36,334 nt of DNA from assembly GCA_024642705.1 (NCBI GenBank), contig JAHEAQ010000050.1, positions 2,244-38,577 of the forward strand, given 5' to 3'. The translations under genes were made by a program, and so were the position numbers. The notes beneath the pieces were generated by a model. The model saw only the letters and a program-made list of their open reading frames with translations. It ran no database searches and had not been told where the DNA came from. Positions 1 through 8,399 of the stretch are shown in pieces (position 1 is the first letter of the stretch; each line of letters begins with the position of its first letter). The DNA comes from Bacteroidota bacterium (GTDB lineage Bacteria > Bacteroidota > Bacteroidia > Chitinophagales > Saprospiraceae).

Positions 1-130
1 GAAAGTATATCTAATGAGTTTTCGAGAAATTTCATCAGCAACTGCAAGCCGCGATTTGAAATTTGCTGTAGAAAATAGATTAATTGAAAAAATTGGACAC
101 AAAAATACAGCAAGATATAGATATATCTAA
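1..130 (+). CDS. Fic-family protein, C-terminal fragment
   Basis: The window opens inside this gene. Reading from position 2, 42 codons lead to TAA at 128-130. The residues include REISSATASRDLKFAVE and end in GHKNTARYRYI. This resembles the winged-helix tail that closes many Fic (AMP-transferase) proteins, where an 'S/T-x-AT-x-RDL' recognition helix is followed by a beta wing ending in 'TRYxL'. The Fic domain with its HPFxxGNGR motif would lie to the left and cannot be seen. A DeoR/MarR-like winged helix from another regulator is an alternative, so the family call rests on a short stretch. Confidence 0.55.
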   Translation, partial: KVYLMSFREISSATASRDLKFAVENRLIEKIGHKNTARYRYI

Positions 131-333
131 AAAAATGCCAAACATGCAGTATAAAACATGTATTAAACTAGTTCGATCTTACTTTTCTGTTACTAGAGAA
201 ATTATTCGTCAAAAAATGAATCAATTTTAATCCGATTAACCTCCAAAAAGCAAAGTTTTATGCTAAAATTCAACTTCTGTGCATTAGTCTAAGTACAAAT
301 AATAGTATCATACACGCTTCAATCTCTTCATAT
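131..333. other. AT-rich intergenic, no supported gene
   Basis: This 203-nt spacer separates the Fic-like 3' end from the 3' end of lgt, so the two genes converge on it. I see no strong terminator hairpin and no RNA gene. A 31-codon ATG frame at 135-230 has no recognisable sequence and was not called. Confidence 0.5.
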
Positions 334-1572
334 TCATTCTTCAGATAAAGGAATTCTTTTACCATTTTTCTTCAGATAAATCACTCCAATAAAGCCTATT
401 AAGAACAGAGCAAACCCAATAAACTGGGAGAGTGACCAATTGATGCCTAAAATATTGTAATGTTCATTTACTCGAATCCCTTCAATGAAAAATCTTTCTA
501 CTCCATTCAGAATCAAATAAATAAAAAATAACATACCAATAATTTGAACTCTTTTTCGGATTAACCATAAAAAGATAAATATTATTCCTGCTAATATTGC
601 CTCGTATAATGGCGTAGGGTATACCAATTGCCTTAATTTTGTACAATGTTCCGGAGTTCCCCCATCCGCATTAACTAATCCGCCACAATCCTCAATATTA
701 ATTCCACCATAAAATGAATTCCCAGTAATAGGATCAGAATTCATACTATTGATCACATTGTGAGGATAATCATATGCCCAAGCCCAATCTGGAAAAATAA
801 ACCATGAAGGTTTTGGTATTTCATTAACGATACCCCAATCTCCATCTCCTGCAAATTGACAACCAAGCCTCCCAACCGCATAACCTATAATCAACGCAGG
901 AGCTACGGCATCCATCACATGAATTGGTGGTATATTTTTCTTTTTAACATATAGATACACAACAATAAAAGCCAATATTAGCCCTCCATAGATGGTCAGT
1001 CCACTACCAGAAAACAACTGGCCTATTGGGTCGTCCAAAAAATCACCAAAATTTTCAAGTATTGAAAATAGCCGCGAACCTAATATTCCTGAAATAGCTG
1101 CTATTATTGTTATATCTGGGACTCTTTCATGGGGCATTACAGTTTTTATGACAACTTGTGGCACATCTAATTTTTCTTTTGCTAAAACAACCCATTTCCA
1201 ACCACCAAAAATTAATAAACCAACGATACCTCCAATCAGACTTCCTTTTGTAGATAATACCACACCTGCTGCATCGGAGACAAATTCATTATAATGGTTA
1301 AATAAGTATAAAAACTTAAACCCAATCACAAAACCAAGTATACCATTGGATAAGATATCTACGATCTTAGGGCCTTCACCAATAGTCTCTTTTTCTTCCA
1401 CACCTTTAAAAATTCCGTTTTTTTCATACCGTTTGAATTCCAAATACAAAACAAAACCACTTACTGTAACAGCTAATGTGAGGAATAATCCAAAAGTTTG
1501 AACGACTGAAAAACTATTGTCGACTGGAGTGCCAAAAATATCATTTAGGAAATACGATAAGTCAGGGTACAT
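334..1572 (-). CDS. lgt: Prolipoprotein diacylglyceryl transferase
   Basis: Lgt transfers diacylglycerol from phosphatidylglycerol to the lipobox cysteine of prolipoproteins in the inner membrane, the first step of lipoprotein maturation. The 412-residue protein is all membrane segments. It carries the Lgt signature as GRLGCQFAGDGDWG (about residues 234-247) and the loop SGSGLTIYGG (188-197), which corresponds to the 'GLxxHGG' segment of E. coli Lgt. The changes from the enterobacterial GRxGNFxN form, to my knowledge, occur commonly in Bacteroidota Lgt. It is longer than the usual 270-300 residues because of an N-terminal extension and a periplasmic insert at about 250-320 containing WAWAYDYPHN. 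It is monocistronic. An exact -7 box (TAAATTTG on the minus strand) lies about 25 nt before the start. Confidence 0.93.
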   Translation of the reverse strand: MYPDLSYFLNDIFGTPVDNSFSVVQTFGLFLTLAVTVSGFVLYLEFKRYEKNGIFKGVEEKETIGEGPKIVDILSNGILGFVIGFKFLYLFNHYNEFVSDAAGVVLSTKGSLIGGIVGLLIFGGWKWVVLAKEKLDVPQVVIKTVMPHERVPDITIIAAISGILGSRLFSILENFGDFLDDPIGQLFSGSGLTIYGGLILAFIVVYLYVKKKNIPPIHVMDAVAPALIIGYAVGRLGCQFAGDGDWGIVNEIPKPSWFIFPDWAWAYDYPHNVINSMNSDPITGNSFYGGINIEDCGGLVNADGGTPEHCTKLRQLVYPTPLYEAILAGIIFIFLWLIRKRVQIIGMLFFIYLILNGVERFFIEGIRVNEHYNILGINWSLSQFIGFALFLIGFIGVIYLKKNGKRIPLSEE

Positions 1573-1745
1573 ATATAAAACTTAAATTAGTGAGTCAAAT
1601 TTAACAAAAGGTATAAACTAGTGGCATACAAAAAGAATTAGTAAGATTTTTTTTACGTTGCAATGGGTGTATTTAACTTTTAATACGTCCTAAGTAAAGG
1701 GAAGTTGCATGTAAAAATGCAGCTAAAAAATTGAAAAACGTTTAA

Positions 1746-2309
1746 ATGAAAAATTTACTTTTGGTGTTTGTTTTCATTTTGACCATGGGTTTTCTCCATG
1801 CTCAAGGTGGTGCTCAAATATTTTTTGGCTTAAATTCTGTAAAAAATACCAATCCACTGATTACTCCAACTAACCTAAAACAATCTGGTTTTACCCTTGG
1901 GATTCAATCCAGATTGAAAGATGGGATTTTTGTAGCAGGGCCAGGATTGAAATACACCCGAATAACGATGATTGCGGAGGACAAAAGTAATTTTTTCAGC
2001 AAAGAAGAAAATTATCATTTCTTAACGATGCCCTTAAATATAGGTTTGGAGTACAGGTTGAGTTTTAAATGGAAATTAAGATTGAACACAGGTGGTGATG
2101 TGACCTATTTTTACAAAATTGATAAAAACCCTTATGAAATCGATTTTGAATTTGTACATGATTATTTTTTTGGAGCTCATGCAGGAATTGGATTGGATTT
2201 TTATTGGGTAACTTTTGATGTAATTTATGAATATGGCCTTAGTGATGCGTATAGATATGAAAACTCTAAAAACAATTTTTTAACAGCAACAATTGGTTTT
2301 TTCTTTTAA
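1746..2309 (+). CDS. Small outer-membrane beta-barrel protein (PorT-like)
   Basis: This is a 187-residue protein with a clear Sec signal peptide (LLLVFVFILTMGF, then cleavage after HAQ at about 20). The mature part alternates short amphipathic strands rich in Tyr, Phe and Gly and ends in an aromatic strand (TATIGFFF), as expected of an 8-stranded outer-membrane barrel of the PorT/OmpA-like type common in Bacteroidota. No ligand can be inferred. It is divergent from lgt across a 173-nt AT-rich spacer and converges on the hydroxyproline cluster, 37 nt away. A weak 5-bp hairpin (TAGAT/ATCTA, 2317-2329) followed by ATTTTTG could act as a terminator. Confidence 0.75.
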   Translation: MKNLLLVFVFILTMGFLHAQGGAQIFFGLNSVKNTNPLITPTNLKQSGFTLGIQSRLKDGIFVAGPGLKYTRITMIAEDKSNFFSKEENYHFLTMPLNIGLEYRLSFKWKLRLNTGGDVTYFYKIDKNPYEIDFEFVHDYFFGAHAGIGLDFYWVTFDVIYEYGLSDAYRYENSKNNFLTATIGFFF

Positions 2310-2346
2310 ACATTGGTAGATACTATCTAATTTTTGAACCTTTTTT

Positions 2347-3588
2347 TTATCGTTCCAATGAAAGTAAACTTAAGTCCAACGAGCTTTCTTTTCCTGCAAC
2401 AATTTCAGAAACTAATTTTCCAGTTGCTGGTCCCAAGCTCATTCCCATCATTCCATGACCTGTAGCTACTATCAAATTATTCAACTTTTCTGACCTTCCT
2501 ACATAAGGCACTCCATCAGGGCTCAGTGGTCTAAATCCTGTCCATATTTCTTTTTCATCGCTTGGGAAAGAAACATTTATTTCGGGAAAATATTTAGGCA
2601 CTGCATTCAAAAATCCATTTACTCTTTTAGCATTTATTTTATTTGAAATACCACTTATTTCAAGGGTTCCAGTAATTCTTAAGTTGTTTCCCATCGGTGT
2701 TATGGCAACTTTTTCGTGCGTTAATATAGAGGGAATGGTTGGTCTTTGATTCGTATCAAACTTGGTTATGGAATATCCTTTGCCATCCTCAAGCAATAAT
2801 TTTAAGCCCAATTTTTGTAAGATTTGCCAAGTCCAAGTGCCTGCTGTAATAACCAATTGGTCAGTATTTATGATGCTTCCATCCTCACATTTCAAATTGG
2901 TTATTTTATTTGAACTAGTTGTTCCTGAAATTATTTTTTTGGTAATGAAATTGACACCGCGAGTTATTAATAATTTTTTCATTTCACCCATGAAAAAATT
3001 AGAGTAAAGATGTGCATCACCAGGATAATAAACACCACCTTTAACATTGACCCGAGTATTTGGATTTAATTTTTGAACCCCTTCTTCATCTAAGAATTGA
3101 ACTTCTAATCCTAATTTTTGGGCTTTTTCGCCAATTGAAATTTCCTCTTTTTGACTTTTGTCATTTTTGTAAAGCATCATCAATCCTTGCTCATGAAAAT
3201 CAAATTCAAGTTTCTCATCCGATGCTATAGTTCGGTATTCTGACTTGCTTAATTCATTGTATTGCCAGATCAATTCTTGCGATTTAGCAACATTTGTTTC
3301 ATTACAAGACTTATAAAATTTATACAACCATTGCATTAATCTGAAATCAATTCTTGGTTTCACATAAAAAGGGCTAGATGAATCAAACATCCATTTTATA
3401 CCTTTTGCAATTACTCCAGGCGATGCCATTGGCATAAAATGACTTGGAACTATCATGCCCGCATTTCCATAAGAAGTTCCAGATTCACTGAAAGATTCGT
3501 CAATTATTTCGACTTGGTATCCTTCTTTCACCAAATAATAAGCGCTACACAAACCATTTACACCTCCTCCAATAATTGTAATTTTCAT
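2347..3588 (-). CDS. FAD-dependent D-amino-acid (D-hydroxyproline) dehydrogenase
   Basis: This is a DadA/DAO-fold flavoprotein of 413 residues. The N-terminal Rossmann motif IIGGGVNG (GxGxxG, residues 7-12) binds FAD, and the C-terminal part has the family pattern GFRPLSPDGVPYVG followed by ATGHGMMGMSLGPATG. Given its position as the last gene of the cluster, directly after 4-hydroxyproline epimerase (40-nt gap), it most likely oxidises cis-4-hydroxy-D-proline to 1-pyrroline-4-hydroxy-2-carboxylate and passes electrons to the respiratory chain. The fold is seen in the sequence; the substrate is inferred from context. A broad-specificity D-amino-acid dehydrogenase is the main alternative. There is no signal peptide, so it should be cytoplasmic or membrane-peripheral. 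Confidence 0.85.
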   Translation of the reverse strand: MKITIIGGGVNGLCSAYYLVKEGYQVEIIDESFSESGTSYGNAGMIVPSHFMPMASPGVIAKGIKWMFDSSSPFYVKPRIDFRLMQWLYKFYKSCNETNVAKSQELIWQYNELSKSEYRTIASDEKLEFDFHEQGLMMLYKNDKSQKEEISIGEKAQKLGLEVQFLDEEGVQKLNPNTRVNVKGGVYYPGDAHLYSNFFMGEMKKLLITRGVNFITKKIISGTTSSNKITNLKCEDGSIINTDQLVITAGTWTWQILQKLGLKLLLEDGKGYSITKFDTNQRPTIPSILTHEKVAITPMGNNLRITGTLEISGISNKINAKRVNGFLNAVPKYFPEINVSFPSDEKEIWTGFRPLSPDGVPYVGRSEKLNNLIVATGHGMMGMSLGPATGKLVSEIVAGKESSLDLSLLSLER

Positions 3589-3628
3589 AAAAGAATTTTT
3601 ACTATAATCCTATTTAATAATTCGAGTT

Positions 3629-4630
3629 CTAAATGACTTGGAATCCGAAGGCATATGGATCATCTTCATCATCTATTAAGATTTGATTGTATCCTGTAAT
3701 TCGTGCCCATCCCTCAATTCCAGGTACAATGGCATTGAATTCACCACATGTGGTCGTTTTTTCAATTGTTCCTGTAAATTTACTTCCTATTATGCTTTCG
3801 TGGATAAATTGATCTCCAACTTTTAATTTGCCTTTAGCTGCCCATTGTGCCATTCTTGCTGAAGTTCCGGTTCCGCAAGGAGACCGATCTATAGCTTTGT
3901 CGCCATAAAAAACTGCATTTCTTGCAGTTGATGATGGATCTAATGGATCTCCAGTCCATAATAAATGACTTAAACCAGTTATTTTTTCATCTAACGGATG
4001 AATAAATTGATGACTCTGATTAAGTCTTTTACGAATTATTGGGCTCCAAGAAATCAATTGGCCCGCAGTATAATTTTGAATCCCAGAAAAGTTTTTTTGA
4101 GGATCAACGATTGCATAAAAGTTGCCGCCATAAGCTACATCTACGGTCAATTCGCCTAAATCTGGGCATTCAACGGTTAAATTTTCTTTATAAAGGAAGG
4201 AAGGAACATTGACCAATTTTACGGATTTGACTTTACCATTTTCCTCTTTATAAGTTATAGCCACCAACCCCGCAGGAGTTTCTATATTTAATTGCCCTTT
4301 TATCTTTGGAATAATCAATCCTTCTTCGAGCGCAATAGTTACCGTTCCGATGGTTCCATGACCACACATTGGCAGACAACCTGATGTCTCAATAAATAGA
4401 ACTCCAATATCATTATTTGGATCCGATGGCTCATACAAAATACTACCAGACATCATGTCATGACCTCGTGGTTCAAACATAAGTCCTTTCCTAATCCAGT
4501 CAAATTCTTTTAGAAAATGCAATCGCTTTTCACCCATATTTTTGCCATTTAATATGGGGCCGCCACCAGCAACAAGTCTTACTGGATTTCCACAGGTATG
4601 AGCATCAATACAAAAAAACCTTTTTTTCAT
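3629..4630 (-). CDS. 4-hydroxyproline 2-epimerase (proline racemase family)
   Basis: A 333-residue member of the proline racemase/hydroxyproline epimerase fold. Both catalytic cysteines are present: Cys89 in LPMCGHGTIG and Cys252 in DRSPCGTGTSAR. The Cys/Cys pair fits epimerase or racemase activity. The dehydratase relatives have Thr in place of the second Cys, and some racemases have Ser in place of the first. It interconverts trans-4-hydroxy-L-proline and cis-4-hydroxy-D-proline, the entry step of the pathway. The cluster (dehydrogenase, semialdehyde dehydrogenase, DapA-like deaminase) supports 4-hydroxyproline rather than proline as substrate. A 155-nt gap separates it from the aldehyde dehydrogenase upstream, so a second internal promoter is possible, although I found no good box there. 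Confidence 0.92.
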   Translation of the reverse strand: MKKRFFCIDAHTCGNPVRLVAGGGPILNGKNMGEKRLHFLKEFDWIRKGLMFEPRGHDMMSGSILYEPSDPNNDIGVLFIETSGCLPMCGHGTIGTVTIALEEGLIIPKIKGQLNIETPAGLVAITYKEENGKVKSVKLVNVPSFLYKENLTVECPDLGELTVDVAYGGNFYAIVDPQKNFSGIQNYTAGQLISWSPIIRKRLNQSHQFIHPLDEKITGLSHLLWTGDPLDPSSTARNAVFYGDKAIDRSPCGTGTSARMAQWAAKGKLKVGDQFIHESIIGSKFTGTIEKTTTCGEFNAIVPGIEGWARITGYNQILIDDEDDPYAFGFQVI

Positions 4631-4785
4631 GGGAATGAATTTGTTTGAGAATTATTTAATTAAAATTAACCCGAGCATATAATAATTAATAGATGGAATA
4701 AATCGCAAGTAAAATTTTCTTTATTTTGCATTATCTCAACTATTTAACCAAAGACCCAGATAACAAAATATCTGCATAAATTTTG

Positions 4786-6339
4786 TTAATTGCGTACAAA
4801 TTTTCCATCAACTTTTCTCCAAATTCCGAGTGGGTTGTTTTCTTTTAATGCTTCAGGAAGCAATTCATCGGGAAATCCTTGAAAACAAACTGGTCTTGCA
4901 AAACGGTAAATTGAATTGCCCCCTACAGAAGTAAATCTAGCGTCAGTTGTTGCCGGAAAAGGCCCGCCATGATTCATGGCTTCACATACAGCAACACCAG
5001 TTGGCATTGCATTGATAATAATTCGGCCCACCTTGGAACTTGCTTTTGCGATCAATGCTTTATAATTCTTAATTTCATTTGCTTCACCAAGTATTGATGC
5101 AGTCAGTTGACCTTCAAGATTTGCACAAATACTGACCATCTCCTCTTCATTTTCGCAAACAACCATAATCGTGAACGGACCAAATACTTCTTCAGAAAGC
5201 CTTGGATTGCTTCGAAATTTTTCATAACTAACTTCTAATAAACAAGGATGTGCCAACAAAGATTCTTTATCATCATCTACTTGGATGTATTTTATTTTAA
5301 CACCAATTTCTTTTACTCTTGAATGTTTGTGTGCTTCATAAGAAGAATGAATACCACGATTCAGCATGGTTGCAGCCGTTAGTCTACCAAAAGCGTCTAA
5401 TAGCTGGTCTTGAAAAGCCATCAAAAACTCATTTTTCTGAACAATTAATAATCCAGGATTTGTGCAAAATTGCCCTGCACCCATATTGACAGAATTGGAA
5501 ATTTCATTTGCCCAATGTACCGTTTTTGATTTCATTGTTTCCGGTAAAACAAAAACAGGATTAACACTTCCCATTTCGGAAAAAACAGGGATTGGATTTT
5601 TTCGCTTCTGTGCTATGTCGTACAAAGCTTTTCCTCCTCCAAAAGAACCTGTGAAAGCTACTGCTTTTATGTCCTCGTGGGTTACTAAAAATCCTCCCAA
5701 TTCATTTCCACTTCCATTCAAAGAAGAGAACACTCCATCTGGCATGTTGGTTTCAATAGCAGCTGCCTGAATGGCTTGAGAAACCAAACTGTTGGTTCCC
5801 AAGTGTGATTCATGTGCTTTAACAATAACAGGGCAACCAGCAGCTAATGCAGATGCAGTATCACCACCAGCTGTAGAGAATGCTAGCGGAAAATTGCTTG
5901 CTGTGAATACAACAACTGGACCTATTCCTGTCAAATATTGTCTAATATCGCCGTTAGGATGGTCAATGATTGCATTTACCCATGATCCTTCTTCGATTTT
6001 ATCAGCAAAAAATCTCAATTGCCCACAAGTTCTTCCCCTTTCACCTATAACTCTTCCTTCTGGCAATCCACTTTCCAACATGACTCTGTCTACCAAAGCA
6101 TTTCCCAGACCTTCAATCTTATCAGCAATTGTTCTTAAAAACAAAGCACGTTTAGAACTTGGAGTTGATGCAAAATCAAGTGATGCAGAGGACGCTTTTT
6201 TGATGGCTTCTTCTGCTTCTTCAAGAGTAGCAATATGGAAATTTCCATTTATCGATTCGAGAGTTGCGGGATTGAATGCTTGTAATGTTCGATCGTTTTT
6301 TGCACTAACTGTTTTGCCTATAATATTGTATCCTTTCAT
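4786..6339 (-). CDS. 2-oxoglutarate semialdehyde dehydrogenase
   Basis: A 517-residue NAD(P)-dependent aldehyde dehydrogenase. Key residues are Asn149 in TASNFPLAFS, the cofactor loop FTGSFGGGKAL (about 229-239), the general base Glu255 in FSEMGSVNP and the nucleophile Cys292 in GAGQFCTNPG. The segment TASNFPLAFSTAGGDTASAL and the EMGSVNPVFVLP stretch are typical of the 2,5-dioxovalerate (alpha-ketoglutarate semialdehyde) subgroup. It would oxidise 2-oxoglutarate semialdehyde to 2-oxoglutarate, the final step that feeds hydroxyproline carbon into the TCA cycle. It lies 70 nt downstream of the DapA-like gene on the same strand. The same enzyme class also serves pentose and glucarate pathways, but nothing around it points there. 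Confidence 0.9.
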   Translation of the reverse strand: MKGYNIIGKTVSAKNDRTLQAFNPATLESINGNFHIATLEEAEEAIKKASSASLDFASTPSSKRALFLRTIADKIEGLGNALVDRVMLESGLPEGRVIGERGRTCGQLRFFADKIEEGSWVNAIIDHPNGDIRQYLTGIGPVVVFTASNFPLAFSTAGGDTASALAAGCPVIVKAHESHLGTNSLVSQAIQAAAIETNMPDGVFSSLNGSGNELGGFLVTHEDIKAVAFTGSFGGGKALYDIAQKRKNPIPVFSEMGSVNPVFVLPETMKSKTVHWANEISNSVNMGAGQFCTNPGLLIVQKNEFLMAFQDQLLDAFGRLTAATMLNRGIHSSYEAHKHSRVKEIGVKIKYIQVDDDKESLLAHPCLLEVSYEKFRSNPRLSEEVFGPFTIMVVCENEEEMVSICANLEGQLTASILGEANEIKNYKALIAKASSKVGRIIINAMPTGVAVCEAMNHGGPFPATTDARFTSVGGNSIYRFARPVCFQGFPDELLPEALKENNPLGIWRKVDGKFVRN

Positions 6340-6409
6340 AAGGTTCGATTTGTAAAACTCAACAATGTATTTAATTTTTTGTGGAGATTTGCATTAATGT
6401 GTTGCAATC

Positions 6410-7321
6410 CTAAAGATCAAGATAATTAGGCAATTCTGGTCTAGATTTTAAACTTTTTTCAATAATATTTATAACTCTTTGCCTTTCTGTTCCTTGTAAA
6501 GGCATTCTTGGAGCCCTGACAATTTCGTTTCCAAGACCTGTATATTGTTCTGCTAATTTAATATTTTGAACCAATTGTGGGTTTATATCTAATTCTAAAA
6601 GAGGCAAGAACCATCTGTAAATTTTCAATGCTTCATCTACTCTTCCAGCTTTTGCTAGTTTATAAATTGCTACTGTCTCACGAGGAAATGCTGCCACTAG
6701 GCCTGCCAACCATCCATTTGAGCCCATTAAAATACTTTCAAGAGCTAAAGTATCTACCCCGCATAGCATTTTTAACCTGTCTCCAAATCTGTTTATTATT
6801 CTTGTCACATTGGACAAATCTCTTGTACTTTCTTTGACTGCAGCAATATTATCATGTTTCAATAATCTTTCGAACATGTCAAGAGTTACTTCTATTTTAT
6901 AGTCTACAGGGTTGTTGTAAACCAAAATTGGTAAATCTGTATTTTTGGCAATGGTTTCGAACCAAACCGTTGTTTCTTCGTCAGTAGACTTATACAGCAT
7001 AGGTGGCAATACCATGAGTCCATCTGCTCCATTGTCCTGAGCCAATCTGGCCAATGAAATAGCATTTTTAGTAGAACTTTCCGCAATGTTAACAATAATT
7101 GGAATTGCTCCTTTTACAAAGGATTTTGTTTCGGTCAACAAAACAATTCTTTCTTCATGTGTAATGGTGCTTGACTCACCTAAAGAGCCACCAATCACGA
7201 GGCCATTTACACCAGCTTCTACCTGAGCTTTTGTGTTTTTGTTGAATAGATCAATGTCTAAACTTAAATCTTTTTTAAATTTTGTCGTAATTGCTGGAAT
7301 TACACCTTCCCATTTTACCAT
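6410..7321 (-). CDS. DapA-family deaminase (1-pyrroline-4-hydroxy-2-carboxylate deaminase)
   Basis: A 303-residue class I aldolase-type TIM barrel of the dihydrodipicolinate synthase/NAL family. Visible signatures are GGSLGESSTIT (44-54), Tyr135 in VYNNP and the Schiff-base Lys163 in AAVKEST. Within this cluster the expected reaction is deamination and ring opening of 1-pyrroline-4-hydroxy-2-carboxylate to 2-oxoglutarate semialdehyde. Genuine DapA would sit in lysine biosynthesis and normally has GTTGE rather than GGSLGE. It is the first gene of the minus-strand operon, and its start faces the divergent AraC gene. A minus-strand -7 box TAATTTTG lies at 7338-7345, predicting a very short leader. 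Confidence 0.88.
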   Translation of the reverse strand: MVKWEGVIPAITTKFKKDLSLDIDLFNKNTKAQVEAGVNGLVIGGSLGESSTITHEERIVLLTETKSFVKGAIPIIVNIAESSTKNAISLARLAQDNGADGLMVLPPMLYKSTDEETTVWFETIAKNTDLPILVYNNPVDYKIEVTLDMFERLLKHDNIAAVKESTRDLSNVTRIINRFGDRLKMLCGVDTLALESILMGSNGWLAGLVAAFPRETVAIYKLAKAGRVDEALKIYRWFLPLLELDINPQLVQNIKLAEQYTGLGNEIVRAPRMPLQGTERQRVINIIEKSLKSRPELPNYLDL

Positions 7322-7337
7322 AGCTTATTTTTTTTCA

Positions 7338-7368
7338 CAAAATTAAGTTTCTCATGTCGAATATAAAA
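7338..7368 (-). promoter_or_regulatory. Promoter of the hydroxyproline operon
   Basis: On the minus strand TAATTTTG (7338-7345) matches the Bacteroidota -7 consensus TAnnTTTG exactly. TTTT (7365-7368), 19 nt upstream, matches the -33 TTTG with one change. Transcription would start near 7331, about 10 nt before the DapA-like ATG. Confidence 0.5.
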
Positions 7369-7447
7369 TTCATATTTTATCTATTTATTTGCATATATTA
7401 ACCTATATTATGGTAAAAACATTATTATTGAGTGAATAAATGCAAAT
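7363..7447. promoter_or_regulatory. Divergent control region with repeats
   Basis: Three repeats lie in the spacer between the operon and its regulator. A 7-bp inverted repeat ATAAAAT/ATTTTAT (7363-7369 and 7374-7380) overlaps the operon -33 box. A direct repeat TATATTA occurs at 7394-7400 and 7404-7410 with 10-bp phasing, as expected for an AraC-family half-site pair on one helix face. TATTTGCAT (7386-7394) and ATGCAAATA (7440-7448) form a 9-bp inverted repeat whose right half touches the araC-type start codon. The binding role is inferred. Confidence 0.4.
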
Positions 7448-8302
7448 ATGAGGGCTTTACCATTTACGATTCCTACCACAGATAATCAATCTTTTGTCAT
7501 TCAAATAGACAAGTTAGAGGGCTTTTATCCTCATTTGCACCGACACGAAGAAATACAGATTTGTTGGATCCGAAAAGGTCAAGGAAATTTGTTGGTTCAG
7601 GGAGAAGTATTTCGTTTCGTTCCAGGGGATATTTTCATTATTGGATCCAACAAAGCGCATCTTTTCCGAAATGAAATGGATTGCAAAGGAATTGAATCTT
7701 TTAGCATTTTTTTTGATGCAAACCCGAGCAAAAATAAGTTAATGGATTTACCAGAAATGAAAAACTTTTCAAAATATTTTGAAAGTTTGGCCCCATGCAA
7801 TAAAATTGAAAACCCAGAGCTTGAAATTTTAAAGAAATATATGTTGAAAATTCAAAAATCTTCCAAAGTGAGAAAGTTGGATTATTTCATTCGATTGCTA
7901 TCAATATTGTACAAAAATTTAGAAATTGAGCATTCTCCTTTATCCATTTACTCAGAGAAAGATGGAGATAGCATGAAATATATATTGTGGTATGCATTGG
8001 AGCATTATAGCGAGGACATTAGTTTAGACGATATTTCGGGTAGAATAGGATACACACCGGAAGCATTTTGTCGGTTTTTTAAAAAGAGAACTGGCAAGAC
8101 GTTTGTGGAGTTTCTAAATGGAATAAGAATTAGTGAAGCATGTAACAAATTAATAAGTCAGGAAAATACTGCAATAAGTAAAATTGCCTTTGAGAGTGGA
8201 TTTAACAATGTAAGTCATTTTAACAGGGTTTTTAAGCAAATTAAAGGTTATTCTCCAAGAACATACAAGCAGAATTACGAATCTGAAATGGTCTCTTCTT
8301 AA
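7448..8302 (+). CDS. Cupin-AraC family transcriptional regulator
   Basis: A 284-residue regulator. The N-terminal part (about 15-110) is an AraC-type cupin sensor: HRHEEIQICWIRKGQGNL, then the FVPGDIFIIGSNKAHLF strand pair. The C-terminal 100 residues hold two helix-turn-helix motifs ending in FNNVSHFNRVFKQIKGYSPR, the AraC signature. It is divergently transcribed from the hydroxyproline cluster and separated from it by 126 nt, so it is the obvious local regulator, probably an activator responding to hydroxyproline or a pathway intermediate. Effector and sign are inferred. The right arm of a 9-bp inverted repeat overlaps its start codon, which would suit autoregulation. Confidence 0.88.
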   Translation: MRALPFTIPTTDNQSFVIQIDKLEGFYPHLHRHEEIQICWIRKGQGNLLVQGEVFRFVPGDIFIIGSNKAHLFRNEMDCKGIESFSIFFDANPSKNKLMDLPEMKNFSKYFESLAPCNKIENPELEILKKYMLKIQKSSKVRKLDYFIRLLSILYKNLEIEHSPLSIYSEKDGDSMKYILWYALEHYSEDISLDDISGRIGYTPEAFCRFFKKRTGKTFVEFLNGIRISEACNKLISQENTAISKIAFESGFNNVSHFNRVFKQIKGYSPRTYKQNYESEMVSS

Positions 8303-8399
8303 TTCTTTTGGAAAGGATTTCAAGTGGATAAAATTCGAAATTATTCATTTTATGTAGTGAGAAATAATAAAAGTAAAAACCATTAATTATATTGAATTT

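Noticed and set aside
135-230. 31-codon ATG frame after the Fic-like gene
   Set aside because: No recognisable sequence, no promoter or coupling, and the composition is like the surrounding spacer.
992-1294. Long frames on the opposite strand of lgt and of the aldehyde dehydrogenase gene (5462-6355)
   Set aside because: They lie wholly inside well-identified genes, have no family features and are antisense shadows.
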